From Porphyridium purpureum (taxonomy: Eukaryota; Rhodophyta; Bangiophyceae; Porphyridiales; Porphyridiaceae): a DNA stretch of 64,000 nt. Of this stretch, positions 20,165 to 30,000 are shown in pieces. The stretch spans positions 744,001 through 808,000 of the forward strand of contig VRMN01000001.1 in assembly GCA_008690995.1 (NCBI GenBank), read 5' to 3'. The notes under the pieces are model-generated. The model saw only the letters and a list, made by a program, of their open reading frames with translations, had not been told where the DNA came from and did no database searches. The position numbers and the translations under genes are program-made. The number at the start of each line of letters is the position of its first letter. The first letter of the stretch is position 1.

Positions 20165-20342
20165 CGGCGGTGATGCAGGCGTGAAGGCGTGGAAGAGATG
20201 ATGGGCCGGGGATGCCGTGAAAGGAGAGGACTCGGGACATGAAGAAGAAGAAGAGACAGGCAAGATACAAACTAACAGGAAAGAATAAGCATACGAGTTG
20301 CAAGATTAGGCCACACCGATTTTGGACGCTCGCCCGTTTCGC

Positions 20343-20744
20343 ATGATGACTGAGAAGCCAGACATGGAGGAACCGACGCAGCCCGTTTCTGAGCGAGCGG
20401 AATCCGAGGACGTGGCGAATGCCAGGACGGACGCGGCGCACCGCGTGGGACGCTCGTTACAAGTTCGCGCGCCGCGGGAGCACGTGCGCAGGCACTATCA
20501 TGCGCATGGCCGGCTGCAGAACAAGGAGCTGCAACGATGCGTAGAGGGACACCTTCCGCATATGTCCCCTATAGCCTCGCCGCGACCTGGCAGCGTCGTT
20601 GTCGCCGTCCCGGATGAGGACGCCATGCAGGTTCCGTTGCTCCGTCAGCAGCCGCGAATTTGCACAAAATCGTCCAGCACCGGAAGTTTTGCGCAGGTGC
20701 CGAGACATCCAAAAAGCTCCAAGCTACAGTACTTCTGGATGTGA
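20343..20744 (+). CDS. Hypothetical 133-aa protein
   Basis: Unrecognised. The frame opens with two ATGs and reads MMTEKPDMEEPTQPVSERAE, then an Arg/His-rich middle and a Ser-rich end. It shows no signal peptide, membrane segment or known domain. A good TATA box lies upstream and no competing gene overlaps. It could be a chance frame in GC-rich DNA. Confidence 0.3.
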   Translation: MMTEKPDMEEPTQPVSERAESEDVANARTDAAHRVGRSLQVRAPREHVRRHYHAHGRLQNKELQRCVEGHLPHMSPIASPRPGSVVVAVPDEDAMQVPLLRQQPRICTKSSSTGSFAQVPRHPKSSKLQYFWM

Positions 20745-21098
20745 AGTATGATTGCGGGCGATTCCAAGGCATGCGCCGCGACTGATTGATAACTTCATTG
20801 GACCTACATCCGTGGCTTGAAGATAAAAAGTCCCCGCCGTCAATCACTCTGATGTAGTTGTGCGGCGCCCATGTGCATAGTGATAAAGAGTGAACATGAT
20901 CCTCATCTATTCTTTGACGTGCTCCGATACTCGACCGCAGAAGAACTCGTCTTGCTTCCACAGTGTTTGCTGACCTCCAACATGCGCACACGAATGCTTT
21001 CATCCCTACGCATCTGTTTTTGAGCAGGAGCGGCAAGTTGCGCATGGTCCTGTGAGAAATTAGAGGAGCCGATCAGCTCGATTGGCAAGAGGTCGCAC
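20745..21098. other. Intergenic region upstream of MutS
   Basis: 354 nt without a supported gene. No clear TATA box precedes the MutS start. Confidence 0.35.
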
Positions 21099-24000
21099 AT
21101 GTCTCATTATAATATACCGGTGGCGCATCCGGACATCGCATTTGTCCCGACTTCGATCGCCCGGGCATGTTTCCCGGGCCGGATTGAGCGGTTGCGTGTC
21201 CATCAAGCAATGCGCCCACAAGCGCGGCATTCAAGTTGCAGCAAGACTCGCCCGCGATGCAGCTCTGACGAGTCTTTTTCACAGCCGCTGAAAGAGGACC
21301 GACGCACTGTGTTTCTGCGCACCGATTCACCAGGCGTCGAGGAGCATGTGACGCCCATGTTCAAGCATTATGTACAAACGAAGCGCGCCTATCCGGCCGA
21401 CTTTCTGCTTTTGTATCAGGTAGGAGACTTCTTCGAGAGCTACTTTGAGGACGCCGAGCGGCTGGCAGATCTGCTCGGAATCAAGCTGACTTCCAAGTCG
21501 TGCGGTGAGAATGAGAACGGGCGCTTCAAGGCGGCGATGGCTGGTGTGCCACTGCACACACTGAATAGCAAGCTGCGCACCTTGGTCACTGACGCGCAGC
21601 AGAGTGTGGTTATTTGCGAGCAGGTAGCTGACCGCACGGCGTCAGAGCGCAAGACTTCGCTCTTCGCGCGCGATGTGGTTCGCGTCATCACTCCCGGCAC
21701 GCTCGTGGACGAAGAGCTGCTGGACGCCACCACGAACAACTATTTGTGCGCAGTGACAATGTCCAGCTCTGATGACGACATGAAGTGGGCGCTTGTGGCG
21801 TGCGACGTCTCTACCGGCGAACTCGTTGGTTGCGAAGGTTTCGGCATGGCGATGTGCTGCAGCGAACTTGCGCGTCTCGCTCCGAAGGAGTGCTTGGTGG
21901 AACAGGGTCAAATGCTGAATGCTTTGCGGTTCGCGCTCGATCGCAAGACCGGCGGGAGCGGCGCCGGCGGCGTGCAGTCTGCTCGGCAGCGCATCATCCT
22001 CAAGGCCGTACCAAAGAGCGTGTTTGATCCGGGAGCCTATGTCAAACGTGCCGGGCTTTCAGACACCATTGCCGAAGGTTTTAGCCAACCGTGCTTGAGC
22101 GCTGCGGGTGCCATTTGTACGTATCTGGAAGGTACGCTGGAGAAGCGCGGCGAGAGCGTGATATCTCGGACAAGTGACTTGACGACGCCGCTTCGCCCTC
22201 TTGAAATGTATGATGTCAACGAGTTCATGGTGCTGGATGCCACCGTGGTCCGGAACCTGGAATTATTTGAGACGGCACGTGATCTATCGCGGCACGGCTC
22301 GCTGCTGTGGGCACTGGATCGTACCAAGTCATGCATGGGCGCTCGCGAGTTACGGAAGTGGATTCTCATGCCGTTGATGGACACCTTCATAATTCAGCAG
22401 CGCCAAAATGTGGTTGCCCGGCTGTGTGCGCAAACTAAGCTTAGGAAGGAGCTTCGCACCATGATAAGCGGACTACCAGACTGGGAGCGCATGGCAGTCG
22501 GCATTGGCATGATGCGAAGTAATCCACGCGAGCTCAAACGGTACGCCGAGTCTCTGCTTGTGTTACCAGATTTGCTCCACCGCGCCGCTCTCCTCGTAGC
22601 AGAGCTCGATGCAGACCATGTGCGTTCACACTTTGGTGTTTTACACGAACTCGCGCAACTTACTTCGGCCAGCACGCATCTCGTTGAAATGGCGGAGGAT
22701 GCAGTGAAGGCCATGTTGGATATGGATGAATTGCCCGTAAACTTGCCGTCTGGATTTTCTACTGGCGGCTTTGGATCCCAGAGCAGCCGATTCGCAAACG
22801 AGCGCAAGGTCATTTTTCGTCAGGGCCGTCATGCACTAATCGACGAGCAGACAGACCGGTGCCGTGAGAGCCAAAAGCAGCTGTCGAGTGCGTGCGAGGA
22901 GCTTTTGGCGCGCGTGGCAGACGTGACAGGGCGGACGTCCGGAGGCCGCGCGACGTCACCGACGTCGACAGCTAGTGCGCAAGTCAAAGAGCATCAGCTG
23001 TACGGTTGGGTGCTTAGCGTCTCGAAGAGTCTGGACGGCGTACTGAGTGCAAAGCAGAAGCGAGGCTTGACTTTGGTGAGTGAGACCAAGACAGAACGCC
23101 GCTTCAAAAGCGCGCGGCTTGCTCAGCTTGAACAGGACCTGCAGGTGTCCGTTCGCGAGTTGTACGAGGCGCATGCGCAGCAGTTTGAAACACTGAGGCG
23201 CAATTTCGCCGGGCAGGTGGAATTGGTCCGGCGGATTTCACACACTGTTGCGCAGCTCGACGTTTTGTGTTCTTTTGCACAGGTTGCTGTCGACATGGGA
23301 TACATACAGCCAGAGATCGACACTGATGAGGCACGCCGCGAGGTAAGCATTGAGAATGGCAGGCACGCCGTGGTTGAACAGATGAAACCATTTGGGACAT
23401 TTGTGCCGAATAGCACGGCGTTTAGCAGGGAGCTTGATTTGTACGTTCTCACAGGACCCAATGCGGGTGGGAAAAGCGTCTATCTTAGACAGGTTGCGCT
23501 CATCCAAATTATGGCACAGATCGGCAGCTTTGTACCCGCCGACCGTGCTGTGCTAGGCATCTGCGATCGCGTCTTTACGCGCGTGGGCGCAGTGGATGAT
23601 CTGAGTGGGGGCAACTCTACATTTATGGTCGAGATGCTTGAAACAGCCGAAATAGTGAGCGCGGCGACGGCGCGCTCGCTCGTGCTTCTGGACGAAGTAG
23701 GCAGGGGCACATCTGTTCCAGACGGCATCGCCATTGCATGGGCGGTGCTGGAGGAGCTCGCAACGCGCGAAGTGGCCCCGCGTGTGATTTTTGCGACTCA
23801 TTTCCATGAGCTCACAAGCATGGCTGATGTTCTAGCCAACGTGCGGAATCTTCAGGTTCTGATCACTGCAGACGGCGTGCTCACACACTCGGTCGTTCCC
23901 GGCGCGGCGAGTGCTTCGCATGGCATCTTAACAGCGCGCGCGGCGGGGCTTCCGGACCGAGTCATCCGCCGCGCGACTGCGCTGCGCCACGCTCTAGACG

Positions 24001-24287
24001 AGCCGTGCACGCACTTGCGCCAAGCGCTTCAGCTCTGTGTCGGTAGCACAGTCTTGAGCAGGGAAGACGTGTCCGAACAGCCAGAGTCCGACGCACGGGA
24101 TGGATCTCAAAGTATCTCACGCGACTCGGCAAGCAGATTGGACGTCGCGGGAATGGAGCTCGAGGAAGATGGTCTTCGCGCAAACGCAAGGTGCGCCGAA
24201 ACGAGCAACGACGAATTTCGTCGCGGATTCAACGCTGCAGTGGCCCAGATGCGGGCGCAGCTCGACTCCTTGCATTGTTGCGAATGA
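21099..24287 (+). CDS. MutS-family mismatch-repair ATPase, cyanobacterial/organelle type
   Basis: DNA mismatch recognition protein of 1062 residues. The mismatch-wedge motif is present (GDFFES, Phe111-x-Glu113). The ATPase has Walker A GPNAGGKS (786-793), followed by the RQVALIQIMAQIGSFVPA helix. The signature loop LSGGNSTFMVEM, Walker B LLDEVGRGT (Asp865-Glu866) and the ATHFHEL switch are also intact. The wording around Walker A and DRVFTRVGAVDDL resembles cyanobacterial MutS more than the eukaryotic MSH2-6 group. About 85 residues precede the mismatch domain and are Arg/Ser-rich, suggesting import into the plastid (inferred). Plant MSH1 carries a C-terminal GIY-YIG domain, which is absent here. 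The C-terminal tail is acidic and Ser-rich. Confidence 0.93.
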   Translation: MSHYNIPVAHPDIAFVPTSIARACFPGRIERLRVHQAMRPQARHSSCSKTRPRCSSDESFSQPLKEDRRTVFLRTDSPGVEEHVTPMFKHYVQTKRAYPADFLLLYQVGDFFESYFEDAERLADLLGIKLTSKSCGENENGRFKAAMAGVPLHTLNSKLRTLVTDAQQSVVICEQVADRTASERKTSLFARDVVRVITPGTLVDEELLDATTNNYLCAVTMSSSDDDMKWALVACDVSTGELVGCEGFGMAMCCSELARLAPKECLVEQGQMLNALRFALDRKTGGSGAGGVQSARQRIILKAVPKSVFDPGAYVKRAGLSDTIAEGFSQPCLSAAGAICTYLEGTLEKRGESVISRTSDLTTPLRPLEMYDVNEFMVLDATVVRNLELFETARDLSRHGSLLWALDRTKSCMGARELRKWILMPLMDTFIIQQRQNVVARLCAQTKLRKELRTMISGLPDWERMAVGIGMMRSNPRELKRYAESLLVLPDLLHRAALLVAELDADHVRSHFGVLHELAQLTSASTHLVEMAEDAVKAMLDMDELPVNLPSGFSTGGFGSQSSRFANERKVIFRQGRHALIDEQTDRCRESQKQLSSACEELLARVADVTGRTSGGRATSPTSTASAQVKEHQLYGWVLSVSKSLDGVLSAKQKRGLTLVSETKTERRFKSARLAQLEQDLQVSVRELYEAHAQQFETLRRNFAGQVELVRRISHTVAQLDVLCSFAQVAVDMGYIQPEIDTDEARREVSIENGRHAVVEQMKPFGTFVPNSTAFSRELDLYVLTGPNAGGKSVYLRQVALIQIMAQIGSFVPADRAVLGICDRVFTRVGAVDDLSGGNSTFMVEMLETAEIVSAATARSLVLLDEVGRGTSVPDGIAIAWAVLEELATREVAPRVIFATHFHELTSMADVLANVRNLQVLITADGVLTHSVVPGAASASHGILTARAAGLPDRVIRRATALRHALDEPCTHLRQALQLCVGSTVLSREDVSEQPESDARDGSQSISRDSASRLDVAGMELEEDGLRANARCAETSNDEFRRGFNAAVAQMRAQLDSLHCCE

Positions 24288-25051
24288 AAAAATCAAGCCG
24301 CAGACGCGCGACTCCCATGCACGACGCGCACATGTCAAATTCCACGTCCTGCACGCCCGGTGCCAAACACCAGCTTCAGGTACGTCGAGCTCCGCCCAAA
24401 GAGTACAGCTGTGGTGAACGTCTGGCGTTCCTCGCGGGCTTGTTCGGGCAGGCGGATCGGCACCCCATGCCGGGGCGAGCGCAAGCGGCGCAAGCCACTG
24501 CGATGTTGGACACACGATGGCCACACAAGACTATCCGCGTGTGCAAGTTTGCGTCCCGCACGCGCTTGAGTGCATCAGGCCTTCGCCACGCGGCCGAAAT
24601 CAAACAGGGCTTCAAATTCAGTGGACTCATGGTTCCTTTACACGGTTACCATCGTCACCGTGAGTACCCGATATTCGTGCTGGCCAAACTATACGCACGC
24701 TCCCTGACTGACTGACACACACACAGACTCTGACTCTGCACCCCAGAACAGAGGCGCGTTGCTGCGCCCGCGAAATTCAAACGCGCCTCAAGCGTGTCCA
24801 GTCGGACGGTTTATTTTTGGGATCCTATGTAAATGGGTGTCTTTACATAGAGAGTGCGCGACCGTGCCGTTTCTGCGAGGCGGTGGCCGCACGGATGAAT
24901 TCGGCGTCAGCAGTATCGGATATGGACCCAGCCGAATAGGACGCGGCGCGTGTCTGCGATGACGCGGAACATGGAGCGTGGACGAGCCACGTTGGCAGCC
25001 GCTGCAGTGATGGCCGCCGCAGCTGCAGGTGTGGGCTGTGGCGTGGCCGGG
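24288..25051. other. Intergenic region
   Basis: About 760 nt with no recognisable gene; the open frames on both strands are short and overlap. The far end is the promoter region of the secreted orphan. Confidence 0.35.
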
Positions 25052-25058
25052 TATAAAA
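25052..25058 (+). promoter_or_regulatory. TATA box of the secreted orphan gene
   Basis: TATAAAA lies 149 nt upstream of the ATG at 25201 in a GC-rich setting, so it stands out. The spacing is nearly the same as for the PGK and MsrB-like genes. Confidence 0.65.
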
Positions 25059-25200
25059 CCGTGCGGTGGGCTCCTTCTTCACTTGTGCTCCCGATTCGCA
25101 AACAGAACCAAGGTGAAAGGTTAGGTTACGTTCGTAACACGCGGAGCCGACCAAGGATAGCGGTGGAAAGAAGGGCAGGGCGAAGTAACGACAGCGAAGA

Positions 25201-26076
25201 ATGAAGAGAGGGATGACGGGCGCCTTGGCGCTCGTGCTCTTGGCGACATTGTGTGTCTCGGTGCACGCGTACGAGTTCACGGTCTCGTATACAGACTGCA
25301 TGTCTCAGTTTGGTGCGAGGACGATTCCCGCGGCCCGTATTCCAGGACAACAGACGCAACTGAAGACTGATTTGGTCGCAAATGGTGCGGACCCGTTCGT
25401 CGCTGACGTACTCTCCAGTCTGTTCTTCACATCGATGCCAAAGGATCCCGCGTCAGGTGATTACTGCTACACACACGCGAAGCGCTTGCAACTGTTTGCC
25501 CTGAACGACCTGACCTTCGGAACGAACAGCACGATCTTTGTCAGGGACGAGGAGGAAAAGGCTGCGTTGGATGCGGCGGAAGCAGAATTCTATAACATGA
25601 TTTTGGCGCTTGAGGCCAATGCTACTTCCACGCAATCGGCAGAAACTGGCGCCTATTCGGCGCCTGCGACAGGCCGCCAGTACGACGATATTGTGCAACA
25701 AGGAGACGTATACGTGTGCGCGACCAGCAACCAACAATTTGTTCACCAAGGTTGCGCTCAGGAAGCATGTGCTTTTTGCGATACTTCAGCAGCGACGAAT
25801 TCCCCGGAAATTGCAGACGGGTGTCTGGGTAGGAGCTTGGTTGTGCACAACGTAGTCACCGAGCCCCCGTACTGGTCAAAGCGCTTCGACTGGCGCCGTC
25901 GTGTCTATCTCAACTGCCTCTTTGAAACTCACCCCACCTGGGTAGGTACAACGTGGGCGATGGCCGGTGTTGGGGACGCTCTGTCATTCTCCGAGAACAT
26001 GTACGGCAACGCGTGCCCACCGGGTGGGGCCTTTGCGCTTTTCCCTGCCTGTGTGCAGCTGTCCGGGTCACTTTAG
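25201..26076 (+). CDS. Secreted protein of unknown function with paired cysteines
   Basis: Not recognised. The 291-residue product starts with a clear signal peptide (GALALVLLATLCVSVHA, cleavage expected near residue 23), then a soluble chain with about a dozen Cys, several closely spaced (QEACAFCD, GNACPPGG). This suggests disulfide bonding outside the cell or in the endomembrane system. Potential N-glycosylation sites are seen at NST and NAT. There is no transmembrane helix after the signal peptide and no GPI-like tail. A strong TATA box lies upstream. It may be a cell-surface or matrix protein, but nothing in the sequence identifies a role. Confidence 0.8.
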   Translation: MKRGMTGALALVLLATLCVSVHAYEFTVSYTDCMSQFGARTIPAARIPGQQTQLKTDLVANGADPFVADVLSSLFFTSMPKDPASGDYCYTHAKRLQLFALNDLTFGTNSTIFVRDEEEKAALDAAEAEFYNMILALEANATSTQSAETGAYSAPATGRQYDDIVQQGDVYVCATSNQQFVHQGCAQEACAFCDTSAATNSPEIADGCLGRSLVVHNVVTEPPYWSKRFDWRRRVYLNCLFETHPTWVGTTWAMAGVGDALSFSENMYGNACPPGGAFALFPACVQLSGSL

Positions 26077-27141
26077 AAGAGCGGCAGAGCGTCGGACCGA
26101 AGGTCGAGAACTGAGATGAAAATTGTGAACTTGAAGATCGTATCTTGCGCGGAGTGCCACGGAGCAGCGGAAGTAGAGGACTTGACGCATACGGTGATGC
26201 GAAAATTGATGGGCCCTTTCTACTAACAAAGTAAAACAGCTTTGAGGAAATGTCAGATAGGTCACCAAAACCACACGAGCGATGATCTGGTGATGAGCAA
26301 ATGCCTTCGCTCCAGCGCGTATTGAATCATTTTTGAAAAGCCCCATGATATCGAGACTACTCGCACGCTGATCCAAGTAACCAAGACTGGGGCGGCTTCT
26401 TGAAAGGTGGCCAAGTCGTTCTTTTCCGGCCACGGTTCCATAAATGCGAATCCGAGTTTTCCGCTAGCCTCGTTCTGGCAGCACCGAGGCAGCTTGGCGC
26501 TCGACGGTGGACCAATACGTCGAACTGCTTCGGACACTCCGACCCAGTCGTCCTTGGTGTCGGACGTATCAGTATCATCACCGCGAGTAAACATAATTGC
26601 GCGGGTGCATGCGTCTCGTTCGTTCCGCAAGGCCTTCGTGGAGTTCTCCTCGTTGTTGATGCTTTGAAGGGATTCCTCGCACGTTCTGCGTACGCTGAAG
26701 TAACGCGAAAGGTCGATGTCGTTAGGTCGACGCCTTCCCCAAATGCAGCAGAGTCCCATGCTTTGCCCACAACAAAAATCTATGCCATGGGATGTCATGC
26801 TTGTGTCACAATCGCTACCTTGCGCAAACCTTGCTCTCGAACAGAAGAAACGCCCCGTCATCAACAGGGCCGCCCAGGAACTAGGAAACGTTGCACGACC
26901 TCGGGTTGGCATCAATCACACAGGGGACGAGCGTGCACATGCGGGCAACTTTGCGCCATCACGAAACTTTCATCTAGACTCTACGGCCTGGGTGTCTCCG
27001 CGACGCTCTTGCGCTTGGTACGTCGCGAATGCTGGCCGATATTTTTCACAGCTGACACAAGCTCACCGGACACAACCACGTCAGTGTACTTCATTCTCGC
27101 AACCATGCAGCGTCGTGCCAAGCACCTTTAGTCAGTAACGA
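26077..27141. other. Gene-poor region with one long minus-strand frame
   Basis: A minus-strand frame (26262-26912, 216 codons from ATG) has plausible composition (for example WVGVSEAVRRIGPPSSAKLP), but two plus-strand frames overlap it almost completely and no family is recognised. It may be a lineage-specific gene or a chance frame. The last 200 nt are the SPX-EXS gene upstream region. Confidence 0.3.
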
Positions 27142-29727
27142 ATGGTCGCTGCCGCTCCGGACTTTCGGTGCAGGGGAGTGTCACGGTGTAAAGGGAAGAT
27201 GACTCTCGACAACGAAGATGACGGCGGCGGTCTAGGCGAACTGAAGCGTCTCCGGACCGCACGCTTCCAGCCGTACTACGCCACCGCGCAGGACGATTTC
27301 GGCGAGCAGTTTGAAATGCAAAAGCTGAGCGCGTGGAAAGAACAATACGTTGATTACAAGCGTCTTCGTGGTGCATGGAAGCAAGGACTGAGCTCGGAGA
27401 AGGATTGTGCCGAGCAACTTGACGCCAACGTTGCCGCGCAGATTGCGCGCGCGCGCGAGATTGTCGACCACATCTGCGTGGAAAAATTGGAGCTGATCGA
27501 GAAGATTAAGCAAACGGCTGCAGGTGTATTGGACGCCGATCTGTCGCTGACGAAATTAGATTCCGACACGCGGATCCCGTCGCCGTTTTCGCACCACCAG
27601 CCGGATTCTGCTTCGTCGAAGAGCTTGCAGCGCGAGCAGAGCAAGGCATTGCTGCGCGCTCAGCACGAGCGACAAGGGAGCATTGCTGATTACGGAGCGA
27701 CGCAAAAATCCTCTCAGCAGGAAGTACGGTCGCAGGTCCTGGTAGAGTCGCGCAGCCTCGTCACTGACGCCTCTGTCCATCTCGAAAACCACCCGGTCGA
27801 CCTCTTTCTTGAGGAGACGAATCGCGTGGTGTCATGGTATTTGAAGGCACTCAAGAACCTTCATGCTCAGCTTGTCAGCCTAATGAGTCAGAAGTCTGAC
27901 GGTCAGACGAACGGTACTGGCGAGCTTGAGATCGCGTTCGTCGACCTATTTCGAGACGTAAACCTGCTCGACTCTTTCACTGAGTTGAACTTGATGGCAC
28001 TAAATGAAGTGTTACTCGGTGCCATTGTGATGGAAAAGCGACTTCGGGGTGAATTAGGCCAGCGAGGCCGTTCTTGTCTAGCGTCACCGAATACCGAGAA
28101 CGCCCCTAAAATTGGCGTTTGGCTAGAAGAGATGCAGGAGGGCCTGCATCGTATCTCGGCTCATCGTTCGCTCGTGCTGCTGCGACATGTGGTTGAGAGC
28201 GTCTTTGCGAATCGCTTTGGCTATCGCAGTCGCATGATGGCACGTGCGCGCCTGCTTATGAAGCGCGGTCAGTCGCAGTTCAGTCTACGCAGCGCACACG
28301 ACTTGCACCTGGTCCAGCTTGGGGTGCGTTTCGGTGTAATGCTCGCCCTGACGCTGTGGTTTTTGTGGGACCTCTTTGTGGACCAGATTTTACCGGCTCC
28401 TCCCCATGACGTCTTCACAGACACCGACCCGGATGTAGAGTTTGTGCAATTCTCACAAATGGGCGCTTTTCTTTTGTTCCGTGGCTTCGGGTGCCTTCTG
28501 CTTGTTGTGTGGTGCTGGACTTTGGCTTGTTTTATTTGGGACGAAGCGCGTGTGAATTACCGGTTTTTGCTTCAGCTGAATCCGCGCGCAGCGCCGCAAC
28601 CGCTCCAGCTCCTGTCTGAAATCATCAACGTGACGAGCATCTACCTTATCAACGCCATCATGTACTTCAAGATTGTGGCCGGTCGTTTCCCTCCTGGTAC
28701 CCATCCGGCCATATTTCCAGTGCTTCTGTCCGCCTTCATTATGTTCAAACTGGTGTGGCCGTGGTACCGCATGCGTGGCTTGTGGTACTCGCTGGGTCAG
28801 ATCGTAGCAATTTTCTATCCACTGACGTTTTTCCACGCCATTTTGACAGACTGGTGGAGCTCGCTCGTCAAGCCCGTGACAGACCTTGTCCTTGGCTCGT
28901 GTTACTTGATGCATGTGCTTCAAAGACATTCAGGCTCCCTGTTGGACGCTGACGTGCACAAAATGTGCTCAAGTTTTCAAACGGCGCCGCGCATCCATCT
29001 TGTTGTGGTTCCGGCTATTACCGTGATGCCATTATTTCTGCGCTTTTGCCAGTGTGTGCATCAGCGCATCCAAACAGGAGCGAGATTTCCTGCCGAGTAC
29101 AACGCAACCAAGTATTTATTGAGCATGTTCACAGTTGGGTTTGGCACGTATCGCACGTTCCATGCCTTTGATCACACTGCTTACCGTTGGCTGTGGCTTT
29201 CTGTGTTCGAACTTAACTCGCTTTACTCCTTTGTGTGGGACATTTTCGTGGACTGGCAGCTGGGCGCTCCAGCGCACGGGTTTCTTCGCAAGGATTTGAT
29301 GTACCGGTCCGTCGGTTGGTACTACGCTGCAATGGCGATGGACATCGTCGGTCGACATATTTGGATGTTGTCTCTGCTTCCGCTCAGCACGCTTAAAGTC
29401 ACGCTCAAAAGCTTTGGCGTGAAACAAGAGCTAGACTTCTTTTCACCATCTGTGATCATGTGCTTTGAGGTTTTACGCCGTGGCATGTGGTCGTTGCTGC
29501 GCATTGAGACAGAGCATATTTCCAACCTGAACGGTTTTCGTCTGTTTGGCTTTGTCCCTCTGTACTACGGAGGCGAGACAACCGATGAAGAGGCTGCAGT
29601 TGAAACGTTCAAAAAGGATGAACGGCAGTGGCTGTGGGTCGACTTACCCACTGTCCTCGAGACATTCGCCATTGTATTCAGCGTCCTGTACATTTTATGC
29701 ATCGTCTTATTCCGGAATAAACCGTGA
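27142..29727 (+). CDS. SPX-EXS phosphate transporter (XPR1/PHO1/SYG1 family)
   Basis: The 861-residue membrane protein combines an N-terminal SPX inositol-pyrophosphate sensor with an EXS domain. The SPX part starts with FEMQKLSAWKEQYVDYKRLR and ends with the FRDVNLLDSFTELNLMALNE and HRSLVLLRHVVE helices. About eight hydrophobic segments follow. The EXS block includes YNATKYLLSMFTVGFGTYRT, ELNSLYSFVWDIFVDWQLG and a C-terminal FEVLRRGMWSLLRIETEHISN. The family exports phosphate across the plasma or Golgi membrane and responds to cellular phosphate state. The first ATG, at 27142, gives a 19-residue leader; the ATG at 27199 (MTLDNEDD) is an equally good start. The next gene ends on the opposite strand 270 nt away. 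Confidence 0.93.
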   Translation: MVAAAPDFRCRGVSRCKGKMTLDNEDDGGGLGELKRLRTARFQPYYATAQDDFGEQFEMQKLSAWKEQYVDYKRLRGAWKQGLSSEKDCAEQLDANVAAQIARAREIVDHICVEKLELIEKIKQTAAGVLDADLSLTKLDSDTRIPSPFSHHQPDSASSKSLQREQSKALLRAQHERQGSIADYGATQKSSQQEVRSQVLVESRSLVTDASVHLENHPVDLFLEETNRVVSWYLKALKNLHAQLVSLMSQKSDGQTNGTGELEIAFVDLFRDVNLLDSFTELNLMALNEVLLGAIVMEKRLRGELGQRGRSCLASPNTENAPKIGVWLEEMQEGLHRISAHRSLVLLRHVVESVFANRFGYRSRMMARARLLMKRGQSQFSLRSAHDLHLVQLGVRFGVMLALTLWFLWDLFVDQILPAPPHDVFTDTDPDVEFVQFSQMGAFLLFRGFGCLLLVVWCWTLACFIWDEARVNYRFLLQLNPRAAPQPLQLLSEIINVTSIYLINAIMYFKIVAGRFPPGTHPAIFPVLLSAFIMFKLVWPWYRMRGLWYSLGQIVAIFYPLTFFHAILTDWWSSLVKPVTDLVLGSCYLMHVLQRHSGSLLDADVHKMCSSFQTAPRIHLVVVPAITVMPLFLRFCQCVHQRIQTGARFPAEYNATKYLLSMFTVGFGTYRTFHAFDHTAYRWLWLSVFELNSLYSFVWDIFVDWQLGAPAHGFLRKDLMYRSVGWYYAAMAMDIVGRHIWMLSLLPLSTLKVTLKSFGVKQELDFFSPSVIMCFEVLRRGMWSLLRIETEHISNLNGFRLFGFVPLYYGGETTDEEAAVETFKKDERQWLWVDLPTVLETFAIVFSVLYILCIVLFRNKP

Positions 29728-30000
29728 AAGTTTGCAGGCCTCGAAGGAGTTGGTCGACATGCTCTATTCTATTGGAGGCATCAATTGCTTTGTCTGGACT
29801 TACCATATTCAATACATTCTATCTGAAGTAGACTACGTGTATCATGCCAGACTAACAGAATACCACAGGCCGTACAACGAAGAAAACACTTGTCGAATTC
29901 TCATCTATCGCGACTTTAGCCTTACAATGAAACTCTCTTGCTTTTTGACAGAGAAGGAAATCAGACAATACAGAGCGAGACAAAGACGATAACCAAGACC

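Noticed and set aside
26400-27131. 243-codon plus-strand frame in the gap before the SPX-EXS gene
   Set aside because: It overlaps an equally long minus-strand frame; neither has homology, so neither is called as a gene.
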